NCBI GenBank assembly: GCA_949592205.1
Contig: CATIUR010000001.1
Coordinates: forward strand, 65,986,559 to 66,050,558
Length of the DNA: 64,000 nucleotides
Direction of reading: 5' to 3'
DNA from: Helichrysum umbraculigerum
Taxonomy: Eukaryota; Streptophyta; Magnoliopsida; Asterales; Asteraceae
In this document: positions 23,937 to 36,302 of the stretch, one piece after another
How positions within the stretch are numbered: position 1 is the first letter of the stretch
Layout: each line of letters opens with the position of its first letter
The notes under the pieces: model-generated
Told to the model about the DNA's origin: nothing
Databases searched by the model: none
Seen by the model: only the letters and a program-made list of their open reading frames with translations
Made by a program: the position numbers and the translations under genes

Positions 23937-26900
23937 CCAAATTTCGGGTTGCGGAAGCGGTCGGGTCGGGGTGTTACCAATCAAATATCACAAGCACAAA
24001 GGTACATAATGAACGACTCTAAATGAGACGTTGAAAATACATTACATTAAGTAATAAGTTTGTACAAAATAGTTGGAGTTCGCCTATAATACTAGAGATT
24101 TTACAACAAAATTAGTAATACAAAATATTGTAACAAAATCTCCAGTGAGAAATATGCATGCGACTCGAGCTAGGATCCTGACGGGCCGATCCTACTATAG
24201 CAAAGATACCTGAAAATGCATACTAAAACAGTCAGCCGGAAAGCTGGTGAGTTCACAGGTGTTTATCAGAAAACAGTAGTAATGATGTTACAAATCATTT
24301 CAAGAAGTATAAAATTTGTACTTAGTAAAACTGTAGATTTTAGATGTGTGAATTATTGTATATATGTATAACCTCGAGTAGATCTTGAAGTCTTAGTTCC
24401 TATTCTTGAAGTCTTAGTTCCTATTCTTGTTTTATCTAGTTTCTAGTTTCGTGATTCTTATGTTCTATTTTCTATTTTCTAGTTTCTTGATTCTTGTGTT
24501 CTAGTTTCTAGTTTCTTGAATTCTTGTATTCTAGTTTCTTGCATTCTTGAGTTCTTGACGCGTACAAGGTACACGTTGTTCTTGACGCATACTAAGTATA
24601 CGTTGTTCTTGATGGTTCTTGCAGATAGGTTCTTGATTCTTGCAAATAGGTTCTTGACATTCTTGACAATTTCTTGCCATCACATAAGTTCTTGACATTT
24701 CTTGACCTTAATTTCTATTATTCTTGTATTCTAGTCTGGTATTAAAATCCCAAGTATTCTTGTATTCTTATATTGTAACTACGGTTTCTTGTATTCTTGG
24801 GTCTAATTCTTGAAGTGTCTAGTGTTCTTGAAATACTTAACAAATAAACACATAATTCTTAAATAGCATATAATGGCGAACACACATGGAAATTAACTAA
24901 CACATAATTGGTACACGTAATTTAGCTACACATAGACAAGTCACCTATAAACGAATATCATATTGGGAACTACCACAAATACACGACAATTACATATCCT
25001 GTAATAATCAACCATATCGCAATGTCATCCAACATTTAAGTTGTACACGTAAGTGAGTGCACATAGTAGGGAGCTAGGGTAAAGTACTACACCAAAAGTG
25101 TCATCGAGTTGAAATCCTAACATGATTAGCGATAATCATTTATCGTGTTAAAATAGTAGTTTTTTTTTATAAACAATAGTTTATAAAACAATGAGTATGC
25201 ATTTCCACCCCGAAAACAGTAAAGCGTTGGAAAGAGTGGGGTTGTGAACTCACCTGGTAGCAGTAACGCGCAAAAAGGTCTCCACGTATACAAATCCGTC
25301 ACAGATAGCTAGAACATCCTATTTATTAAATACGGTTTCGTAAGATTTTAGCACACATAGAATTAAGTTAATACAGGGCATGGTCAATGATCATCACTAA
25401 TTATTTATGTAAAAGATTGGGAAAAGACGGCACGATCGGGCTCGCAAAATACGCTCATAAAAAGAATATAGAAAAAAGTTTAGTGTTTCGGTCATTTTTA
25501 GGCTTGGTTTGTTAAAATGGTTCTTAATAAAGGTCATTTCGAAAAATGGTAAAAAGAATTGTTATTATTGTTCAAAAATGAAAAATTAAGGTTCGGGTCG
25601 AAAAATCGTGTCGGAAAATGGTTCGTTTTAAAATTCTGGTCAAAAAGTCAATGAAACTGGGTCGGGTCAGCAGGTCGGATTCGGGTCTGGGTCAGATCCA
25701 CGGATCACTGGTCGCTGGTCTGAGTACGACTAGGGAACTCGAACATCGTCACCGAGCACGAGCTGGTCGCTGATTTGGGAAGGTTTTTGGTTCAGGCATT
25801 TGGTCGAGCAGTTGGTGTGCACAAAACAGGAGCAAGGTTGGATTTTCAAAGGCTTGTAACGCTATCCAAACGGCTACCAAATGTAGATATTTTTATATTG
25901 ATGGAAAGAGGGAAAACAATACTACAATAATTAGCTAGTTTCAAGTTCTAATTATCTTTTTAAGGTCACAAAAAGTGGTCACAAAGAGAGGACCCGAGGC
26001 TGTTCTGAAGCCGAAAATGAAAAATGTCCAACTTTAAATGCGTTTTCTGGATTCGTTATGTAATGAAAAAGGCTCTAGTTTGATTCTATGAATAGAGTGC
26101 TGTGAGGACAAAAGAATGTTAAAAAAAATATAGGATTTTATCTTAGTGGTTTGACGGGAAACTGAGCTCAAAGTAGGCTACTTGGGGCTGAATTATCTTA
26201 AGAAAAACACTATTCATCATCTTCAATTTCACACGATCAAACCACAAAACAGTTCCTAATCTTAATTTCGAGATTACTAATCGATTATAACACTAATATA
26301 TGATATATTAAGCTTTACAAACTCGAATTAAAAAAAAGGACAAGAGTAGATGCTCACGGATGAAGGTGGAACCGAGAACGATGGTGAGGATGTCGAGAGG
26401 ATGATGAACACGATGATGATGATGATGCGGTCCCACTGTTGTTGTTGCCGAAGGTGTTGCTGTTATTGTAACTCGATGATGATTTCGAAAGATGATGATG
26501 GTGGCGATCGGTGGTGGTAACCGAGAGTGATGGTGGGTATACAATGACGGTGATCGAAGATGATGGTGATGCTTCTGCTGTTTCCGGTCTGCTGTTGCTC
26601 CTGTTAATTGTTGTTGTTGATGATAATTCCCGAATGATGGTGGTGGTTCGGGTGTGATGGTGCCGAGAGGGAGGAGGCGAGTTTGATGATGAAGAACAAG
26701 AATGATGATGATTTTGTGTTGCTTCTCGATCTGCTGGTGCTGTTGTTGCTTATGTTATTGTTATTATTGTTGTGGTAAAGAAACACAGAGAGATCGAGAG
26801 AATGGATTGAGGAGGGAAGAAGAAAAATGAGATGAAACAAAAAGAAAGGGGAGTTGGTCTAGGGGCACAGACCAGATCCGGTTCTTAGGGAAAGTGGGTG

Positions 26901-27334
26901 GCATTTTGCCTCCAAACACAGTATAAAATACCCGTGTTTATTTACCCGATCGCAAATTAAATAATATTTTTAATTTCTAAAATTCGTTTGTATATTTTCG
27001 AAATGTTTTTGACTCGAAACATTTTATAAATGTAATGTTTGAGATAGAGTTTTACAAGTCGTTTTCGCGCGCTCTCAACTAAATAGAATACATTTTTAAT
27101 TGAAACAAAAATGTATTTAAAATTTCTCCAAGTAAATAAATATTATTTTCGACAATAATACATTATTTAGAAAAGTTTGCAACAACGTCCGTTTTCAAGT
27201 TTGTGCGCGCTTTCAGATTCGTTTATAAGTGATTATTTAATAATCGTTCTATGTTATATATATACAATTATATATATAATACTTGAATATTTTGGCATTA
27301 AGCGCGGATCTAATACGTGAAAGAAAGTTTAAAT
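23937..27334 (-). repeat. Family B 3' LTR, main part
   Basis: Finishes at 38240-38277 beyond the family A insertion. In sense order it has an AT-rich U3, a CT-rich leader with ATG-rich trinucleotide runs (26840-26310, giving histidine- and asparagine-rich short ORFs), CAGGTGAGTTCAC (about 25257-25245), a TTCTTG-rich tract (24830-24380), a CAGC...GCTG hairpin and the terminal stem-loop with GCTTCCGC. Confidence 0.88.
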
Positions 27335-29266
27335 TGTAACATCCTCGAAATGGACCTAGTTGTTTATATATTATTTCTTGATTTAAATATGTATTTAAAT
27401 GTGTTTGGAAATAATATTGTTTGAAATAGTTGAAATAATTGGAATAGGAGTTGAATATTCCAATGTGATAAGTAAATTATTAATTGTTGTAAATTAATAT
27501 AGTTGATGGTGCAATAAAATGTTTGGACTCGTAAATGGTTTTCGGGTTCCAGACAATAGATTGAGACGGGGTATTAAATTATACCCGTATATTGAAGGCG
27601 GTTTGTGAACCGACTATATATTTAACTTTCCATTTTAGGAAAGTTCATTTAGAAACTTCAAAACTCACAGAAACTCTCAGAAAACCTCCGAATCAAACTA
27701 GAAATCAAATCAGGAAGTTGTGATTCTCGTGAAACTTCACCATGGACAGATTATCATCAGTATATTCTTCAATCAGTAAGTGTTCTTGAGTATTTAAGAA
27801 TTTGATTTCGATTGAAATTTGGGTGAATTGATGATTTGGAAGAATTAGATGTTAGAAACATGTAATAACTGTTATATAGTGTTTATATGAAAGTATTTGT
27901 GACATATAACAGTTAGAAAATGAGTTTGGGGTGATTTTTGTTAAAAACCCGTGGGTTAGGGTTTTGCTGTTCGTACAGGGCCTGGACGACGATGGAAGCC
28001 GGCGGCTTCATATGGAAGCCGGCGGCTTGGTCTTGTTTGTTGAAACCGGCGGCTTCATGATGAAGCCGGCGGCTTGTGCCCAGTTGGTTGAAGCCGGCGG
28101 CTTCTTTGGCAAGCCGGCGGCTTGTGTTGCATTTTAGGAAACCAGTGGATGGTGATAAGAAGCCGGCGGCTTCTAGGAGGAAGCCGGCGGCTTGGAGGGC
28201 TGATATAGCTTTTTATTATCTTGTTGATTGTTATGCGAATGGTACTGTGATTGATAATTAATATATGATAAGAGTTATATTGAAATCCATAAAATGTGAT
28301 TAGGAACTAGTAATTGAAAAGTAAATTATGTTAAGTTCCTAAATGTTAAAGATTGATATAAGTTTAGTATTGATGATCATGATTTCTAACTTATATTTGA
28401 TTTGTTGATTCTCAGATGTGGAGAAGGCTCAGTGATATTAGACTACTGAATGGAGGCCTGAGGTAGTCGGTGAGTGGATCTGTAACCTCAGTGTGATTTA
28501 GTTGTCATGATTTGATTTACAACAAGTAATTATAGTATTACTTTGATAGAATGTAATTGTTGAGATATCTTGTCATGATAGTTTGACTAGTTGCTTACTT
28601 GGCTGTTTGAGCTAGTATGTAAGATTCTGAGGTCAACTTGACTTGACAGTTGGACTTGGTTGTTATTGTAGACGACAGGAGATCTTGAAACTTGAAATGT
28701 TGGTTTGGAGATCTAGGTCGTGTGTGATTAACAACTGGTTATCGGTAATTCTGTATAGGCCAATACAGATGATTGATAAGAGTTCCTTGATTACCAAACC
28801 GGTATTAGGGTATCTCAGGAGCCACCGATCCTCATGACGATGGATAAGGATTGATTGGTGTAGCTTGACATTGATTGGATGTCGAGTGAATGATTGATTT
28901 TCTGTTTATTGTTATTTGATGTAAACAGATTGTTATGCTAGGTTGTACTCTTGCTTATAGTTTCATTCACTTAGCTTTATGCTAACCCCACCACAGTTCT
29001 TCCTGCAGGTTAAAATAGATGGGACATATTGGGCAGGGCAGGAAGTGTTTGGAATTGAAGGAATGTTTGACAGGCTTTTACTCTGATGTTATTTTGATAA
29101 CTAAAGAGATGTTTTGAATTATATAACACCGAGTTTGTTGAAATGTCATGTAATAAGTTTGAAAAAGTTTATTGACATTTTGAGTACATTGGTAGTATGT
29201 TTTAAATATACGCTTCCGAGTCGCAATTATTGTATTATTGTTTATGTTGAAACGAGGGGTGTTATA
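27335..29266 (+). repeat. Family A copy 2, 5' LTR
   Basis: About 13 differences by eye from 36303-38234. TATA-like run near 27614, donor-like GTAAG 27776, hairpin cassette 27996-28193, acceptor-like TTCTCAG ending 28415, terminal stem-loop TATAACACC 29122-29130 / GGTGTTATA 29258-29266 with GCTTCCG at 29212. Confidence 0.9.
27996..28193 (+). repeat. Array of eight AAGCCGGCGGCTT units
   Basis: Each unit is a near-palindrome with arms AAGCC and GGCTT around GGC; one unit has AAACC. Units come in pairs, alternately followed by C and G. The identical array is at 36964-37161. In family A copy 1 the same position holds three unrelated AACGCGATCC hairpins. Confidence 0.9.
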
Positions 29267-29269
29267 AGT

Positions 29270-29281
29270 TGGTATCAGAGC
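29270..29281 (+). other. Primer binding site, family A copy 2
   Basis: TGGTATCAGAGC, initiator tRNA-Met type, three bases after the LTR. Confidence 0.9.
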
Positions 29282-31011
29282 AATAGTTTGGGTGAATTGG
29301 ACTTGATAGAATGTTCAATCCTAAACTTTGATGAGTTGAGTCAAACATTCCAGTGGGTGTGGGTTTAGTTGATTAGTGAATGTGTGAGAAAGTGATTAGT
29401 TGAATATGTACTAACCCTTAACAAGTTGTGAAGTTGTTGTTTGATTGCAGAGACGGAGGAACATGAGTATCTGATTGGTATATTTCATGTTTCCTCAACA
29501 CTCGTTGGCTGAAGATTGACAGGTAATCTTTGATAAGCCTGTGTTAATTTAAATTAACTTGAACTGTTTACTTTGTTATGATGAGTAAACATTATTGTGA
29601 AGTTAATTGAGTCAGACTGATATGATTCCCCAGTTTTGAGTCAACTAATGATTGTTATAGGTTGACATGAGGATAGAGGTACTAAATGAAAAGTTCATCG
29701 TTGTGAATATTTCTGATTAAATTGTAAATGCAGAAATGTGATTAAGTAAATAGAAAAGAGTGGGTTAAGGTTTTAACTGGAGTGATGTTAGAACCTAAGG
29801 AATGTCTTTATTGGTGAGACGAGATAATTGATAGTATTATGATAGTAGATTGGTTACAGGGTGTGATTTAAATCCTAGTTAAGGAATATTGTGTCATTTG
29901 AATTGAGAATGACTGCTATTTGAGAAAATATGTGTTTATGTGACTACATGATATATTTTGATTGTAGTTAAGCAACTGATCTAAACCGAGATTGATAGGT
30001 TTATGAGGAGTGTAGAATATGATAAGGTGAAGTTGATTTGGGAAGTGATGGATCTTTCTGGTCAATTGTAAATTAATAGATGAAATGTTTTAATAGTAAC
30101 ATGATTGAGTAGGCTTGTTGTGACAGTGATACTTGATAGTATAGCATATGTCAAAGTGATGATAATTAATTAAGATGTGTCTTGAATTTTGGAGTAAATA
30201 AGGACATTGATTAGTGTTAAGTATTGAAACTATGATGACGAGTTATCATGTGTTTGAGGTTTCAGATAAGTGATATACTGAATAATTCAGTTGTTGAAAA
30301 TTAGAACATTGTGTGTATGTGAGATGACTTGCATATGTAAGGTTGAATATGTAAAGTAGTAAGCTGATTTTGAGTATGTATCAGCTGTTAGAAACTATTA
30401 AATAGATGTTGATTGATTTGAAATCATAAAGTATTTAATATATATGAGATAAGAGTAGATCATGTAACACCCCCAAATTTGTTTATCGGAAGCATTTAGT
30501 TAAATTACTGGGGTGTCACAATAATAAAGCATGCATACGTATCAGAGCTTATGATTACAACAGAACATAATATATATTAAGATGCCAAAATGTTAATTAC
30601 AAGATTTACGATTTATCAAATCGTACAAGTTAAAAGTAATATGTATACAAAAGTGGATTTCTAGAATATGACAAAACGGTTTCAGTTATACTAGAGAAAT
30701 CCATGTGTTTTTCCAAAAATGTTGGCATCCTAAAGCTTCACGGGTCGCCTAATTCTCCATGTGTTGGCGATTCTTACATGCGCAGCTAATTCCCTGAAAA
30801 ACATAGTAAAAGTCAACAACGAGGTTGAGTGAATTCACAGGTTTTATATTTGTAGTAGTTGAACCAAGTTCGAGTAAGTTTATTGACTCGGAGGTCAAAT
30901 AGTTTCATTTATGTCGTTTGTTTAAGTACAATCATAGTGGGATGTCACCCAAATCTGTCAGTGTGGGATGTTGCCCAATTGTTTTGTATGTAAATGCATT
31001 GTAGGAAAGCA

Positions 31012-31412
31012 ATATCCTAATAGTTCCGTAGGAATGTCTGTATCCTAATAGTCATTGTAGGAATGTCTGTATCCTAATAGATATCGTAGGAATGTCTGTA
31101 TCCTAACAGTCATTGTAGGAATGTCTGTATCCTAATAGATATCGTAGGAATATCTGTATCCTAATAGTCATCGTAGGAATGTCTGTATCCTACTCGTCAT
31201 TGTAGGAATGTCTGTATCCTAATAGTCATTCGGTGATCCATGTCAGTAGGATGCAGTGCCCATGTCATGAGGGACTTTTTAGCAGTTTAATAGTAATAGT
31301 GGATCCGTGTCAGTGGGATCCAGTGCCCATGTCAGTAGGGACTTTTCAATAGTAGGGAGTGTCAGTGTCCCTTGATCCATGTCAGTAGGATCTGGTCCAT
31401 GTCAGTAGGACC
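31012..31412 (-). repeat. Hairpin array with loop RTGTCWGTR and variable stems
   Basis: Eight near-29-bp units of TAGGA-ATGTCTGTA-TCCTA (31012-31220; the first has a variant loop), then units with other stems around ATGTCAGTA or GTGTCAGTG: CCC/GGG, TGGATCC/GGATCCA (near 31300), GGGA/TCCC, GATCC/GGATC (31374-31392) and GGTCC/GGACC (31394-31412). It occupies the position of the TCGTTCT array of LTR D1. Confidence 0.88.
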
Positions 31413-31993
31413 CATTTGTTACCCGATCAGTTTCGTAAAGCGTGTTGGTTGTTTTCCAACGTTTCCAAAACATGTTTATGCGTTTACAGTGTTTATAGTA
31501 TGAAAATGTTATTTCAAAATCATCAGTTTGCGTTTCAGTATATCAGTTCAATGTACTCCACTTGTTTGAGTAAAGTAGTATACAATCATGTTTGTATAGA
31601 AATGACTGACTATGTTTTCCACCCCAAAAGTAATTAAAACAGTAAAGTAGGGGCTGTGAACTCACCTGTTGAGTTGAGTAATCGTGCGAGTGCTAGCAAA
31701 CCTAAGCCCAAGTACAGTCCGAAATCTCCTAACGTCCTAAACGTATGAGATTTAATAAGTAATTGTGGATGTCTAAGCTAATCATCCATGCTAGTGTTCG
31801 TTAAACATTTACGTTTGTATTTCGTATTTGTGGAAATGTATACGACTCGTTGGTGGTAGTTTGAAATCTTAATTTCAATAAAATAGCGTGTCTGTATTGT
31901 TTATACTGTTTGTACATTGTATCGTATGTAAATATTCGTTATCGGTTAAGTTAGACACTTAGTGTAAAAATAGTTTGTGAAGTTTCTGTTTTC

Positions 31994-32239
31994 TGCGACA
32001 CAGTATGCGACACTAATATGGTTATGCGACACAATGGTTGTGTCGCATAATGGTGCGACACAAGGGCTATGCGACACAAGGGTTGTGTCGCATAGACGAT
32101 AGATGCTAATTCAATAGCGACACTAGGGTTGTGTCGCAGAGATTCTACGACACAATGGTGCGACACAACATGCGACACAATGGTTGTGTCGCATGGATGG
32201 TTTATGCGACACTATATGCGACACAGACGTTGTGTCGCA
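31994..32239 (-). repeat. TGCGACACAA / TTGTGTCGCA hairpin array of LTR D2
   Basis: Same type and position as 14368-14619 in D1, with unit order and number changed. Confidence 0.85.
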
Positions 32240-35200
32240 AAGATGAACACCCAGACAGTAGCAGCGACTGCCGTGATTTTTCCGGCCAAAACCCGATTTT
32301 AACATGTTTTCCGGCCATAAAACCTTGATTTCTTCCATTATATAGTTAAAACAAAGTTGTAGGTTCAATATTACACCCATATAACACATAAAAACGAGTA
32401 AATCTAAGTTTTTAGAAATTTCTTACAATTGCAAATCGGGACCGATTTAGGAAGAAGATGATGATACGGCTTTTGTTAATGTTGTTCCTTAGCTCGAGAG
32501 GATTCCGAAAATGTAACTTTTGTGGGTTGATTTGTGAATCCGAATTTTTGGTGTGGATTTGGTTGAGAGAAAGTGTGTGTGTTTTTGGTGAGAATGAAAT
32601 GAAAATGAAAGGAAAGATGGAGATGGAAGGTGGTTTTGTCCCACTTTTCATCTCCTGCGTTTTCGTCCCGGGCTTGTTTACCCGATCGTTAAATGTTACA
32701 TTATTTTAACTAATATATTTTTAAATTACATTTTTCATTATACCTTTTAATTAGATCTTTTTATGAGTTTATAAAATTTAATTATAAGGTTTTTAAATCT
32801 TTGTTTTATTTTAGTTATACGAGTTGACGTTTTATGTTTTAAAATGTTATGTAAATATTATCGACATAATATTAAATTGTAAATGACGTTATTTAATAAC
32901 TTTGTTTTATTAAATAATTTCGTTCACCAATAGCCGTATATTTTTGTCGCGTTTGCTGAATTCGTTTCGTATGTAATTACATCTAATTACAAATAAGTAA
33001 TACTACGCGTATTAACTAGTTGGGCTTTGCTAGACTTACCTCTAAAATGCGTCGTAAATTCACTCAAGTAGGGAATTAGCCTAATAATGCAAGTGATTAA
33101 TATTAATAATCGCGTTCAAATTTGCGGGGTGTTACAGATCACATTGATAATTATAATGTAGAGTAGCCTGAGAATGGATTGTGAAGAACATAATCTTGCA
33201 ACGCCTGATCACCGTTGTTATATTATGTTGTGTCACATGAACTTGTTGAGGCTACTTGGTATAAAAGAAATGTAATGTGATTTTGAATAAATGGAGCATG
33301 AAAGTATGCTAAGTTGTTTAATAATTGTTTTGATAAGAAAACAATCAGTTGATAGAGCTATGATATTTAGACTGTAAAGATGCCAGTGTAAATGATAATT
33401 GTCATTGATAGATGTTTTAATGATAAACATAGATGACTAATATGATTTTGTTGAAAATGTAATTGTAACTGATTGTGTTAAATTGACCATAGGTGAATTT
33501 GATAGTGTTTGAGTGAGTCACTATTTTGTATTTGGCTTGTATGAAGCCAAAGTTGAGATAGGTTGATATTGTTTTGCTTGAGAAACTACTAGTAATTATT
33601 GAATGTAATAATTTGAAGTTTATGTTCGATAGTAAACATATTATATGAAATGGCTTGTATGGAGCCAAGATTGATGTAGGTTGACCTTGTCCTAGTAAAG
33701 GATTGATGAAATTATTGAAAGTAATAATTTGAAATATATGTTTGAAAGTGAACATATAAGATGAAATGGTTTGTTGGGAGTTAACTTGATAGTATGTTAA
33801 CTTTGAAAGTCAAACCATGAATAGAGAATTGTGTATAAAATTAATTGCTTGTGATTGGTTTGAGGATAGGTCAAACTTGAGAAAAGCAATTAGAGGATTT
33901 TATTGATTGGTTGATTGAAATCAAAGTTGACATGTAATCAACTGTGTGTGTTGAAATAGTCTAACATAGATCGTAATGTTATGATTGTGAGGAATATGAT
34001 TGAATTCCTTGATTAGTCAAATTATGTTGAGATAGGTCTTGTAAGATCCAAAGGAGATAGATGAATGGTCTAAGTTTGTGAGACTTGAGTTATTACTTAA
34101 AGCTAGTATTAAGTAATTGAAATAGTGTTAACTATAATTGAGTATTCAGTTAAGTAATATTTGATATTTGAACTGAATATGTATTAAGGAATTATACCGA
34201 TGTGAGGTCATTGTATGACATGACAGTTATAATTTGTTAAGGGATGTAAATTAAGTCACATTGATTAGAATTGTGATAAGAAATTTCTTACCAGTGTATG
34301 AGGCTTGTGATGATAGCTTTGATTAGGTAAGAATGTAAGATAAGAAATAATTGAAAGTTATTATTAATAGTGGCATAAGTTGATTGGGTACCTCATGGTG
34401 AGTTACTTAGATATTGAAAGAATTGAATGGATTCTTTAGTTATTTGTTGATTTTATACAAATGAAGTAAGTGATGAAGTGATAAAATGGGATTAGATCCA
34501 AATAAGAAATGATATGAAAGGATATCTGAAAGTGAATTGTGCTAAAGGTTTAGCTTAACCTTGGTTAATAATTGAGGAAATATGAATTGAATAGTTGGTC
34601 ATATTTTAAGAAATCAGGTATGAAATTAAGTGTAATGATCATTATTTTGATAGTTTAAGAATAATGATTGCTTGACATTTGGGGCTGAAAACCTGATGTG
34701 TATAATTGTATGTATTAGGGAGTAAGGGAAACCTTGAAATTGAGAGATGATGATTGTATTCACCAAACTTTTATTGTAAAGTGTAGATTAAATTGTTTAA
34801 GTTATATACGATGTATTATGTATATAAGTGAAACATAGAGTTGGTGATTGTTCCATGTCCTGTAGTATGGATATGTGATGACTAGTAGTACTGAGAAGGC
34901 TTGATAAAGACTTTAACAGTCTGAATGGCCTAGGGGGTAAGATGAAATGGAATTGATGTGTATGTGTCCATTTTAGAAAATACCTGAAATTGTGTAAGTA
35001 TGTATGTGTGGTATACATGATAATAAATGGCATGATAAGTTTTAATAGAATGAATTAAAATATGCCATAAGATATGTGGAGGTCAGTTAATTGTGATTAA
35101 CTTGATGTAGATTTTGTTGAAATGTGTTGTAAAGTAGCACATTGTGATATTGTGATACTTGAATTGTGGTATCATAATGTTGATTAGGATTGACTTAGTT

Positions 35201-36264
35201 GCTAGATTGATGGAATTTGGTACTAAGTGATTATGTGATTAAAGTTGTATAACTTCTAATTGCTTGTGATTAGTTGTTTAAGATTGTAAGGTTGAATTAA
35301 ATTAACTGGTTGCTGAGATAAGATTCTGATGTCTTACCAGTTTAGGTAATATACAAATTCTAACTTGATGGTTAGTTAAACTTTGGAGATATATAGTAAG
35401 TATTGATGGGTATACTGTAGTGTATAATCATTAGTGTTGTGATTATTGGTTGTGTAAATTGTTGTTGTTGACAATTGATAGATTGTAATGAAAGGAGTTA
35501 CAAGCAGAAATAAGTCAAAGTAGAGGTTGGTTGAATGTAGGTAATATTTGATTGTGGTACTATTGTTGATTGAGCAAAGTACTTGTTGATTGTAGTTTTA
35601 CCTACTGAGTGTGACCTCTGCTGTGCTTATTAAGGTGATATGAATCTGGATTACTTCTAAGTAAAGGATTTCATATGATAGTGATAATGATATGTGAATA
35701 TGATAGGTTGTTCAAAAGAGTATAGGTATAAAACTTTTGGATGAAAAGTTGACTTAGATTTGAATTTCAGATCTTTGATGGTAGAGATTTAAGATTGTGA
35801 TCTGTATATTAGATTGATTGTTGATCGTGAACTGAATTATATTTCAGTGTCGCTAGGTATATTGTGGTTTAATAAATACCGTTGTTGTGATATTGTTACT
35901 GCTGTTTTATTGACCAGTGATGAACAGTGAGAGTAGGTTAAAGATTTTAGCATGTTGCTAATTTCTGGTTGTGTAGACCTAGTAAGTGATGTTAGGTTTC
36001 ACTTATTGTTGTTGGTTAAAGTGATAGGGTGCTTTAAACTTTTATCTGATTGGTGATAAAGGAATTAGATAGATGATTGGTTCCTATGAGATGTTGGATG
36101 GATGCACTGTATGTGTGCATAGGAAAAGATAGAAGCATGTACATTTGGATATGTGCATGTGGAAAGAATTCAAACAGTCTAAGTATAGTTGTAAGTTGCT
36201 ATTGAGGACAAATGTATATTAAGATATATGTGATTATATCACAATAGTTAGATTGATTGAGGTT

Positions 36265-36302
36265 AGATTTCGGGGACGAAATCTCTTTAAGGGGGGGAGA
36301 GT
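36265..36302 (+). other. Pre-PPT hairpin and polypurine tract, family A copy 2
   Basis: AGATTTCG-GGGA-CGAAATCT (36265-36284), then AAGGGGGGGAGAGT (36289-36302). Confidence 0.8.

Larger units (their letters stand above)
30463..33136 (-). mobile_element. Family D solo LTR (D2, 2674 bp)
   Basis: TGTAACACCCCC at 30463, GGGGTGTTACA ending 33136, TSD GATCA at 30458-30462 and 33137-33141. The uninterrupted site is visible in family A copy 1 near 1525. It aligns end to end with LTR D1 (12795-15529), so it is a solo LTR left by LTR-LTR recombination. Orientation follows D1. Confidence 0.92.
29282..36264 (+). other. Family A copy 2 internal region, non-coding
   Basis: Homologous to 386-4304 but longer in places (for example 34620-35000) and interrupted by the solo LTR 30463-33136. 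No ORF of note. Confidence 0.75.

Noticed and set aside
26308..26840. Histidine- and asparagine-rich ORFs (also at 43085-43617)
   Set aside because: They come from ATG-type trinucleotide runs in the family B LTR leader. They could act as upstream ORFs but are not supported as proteins.
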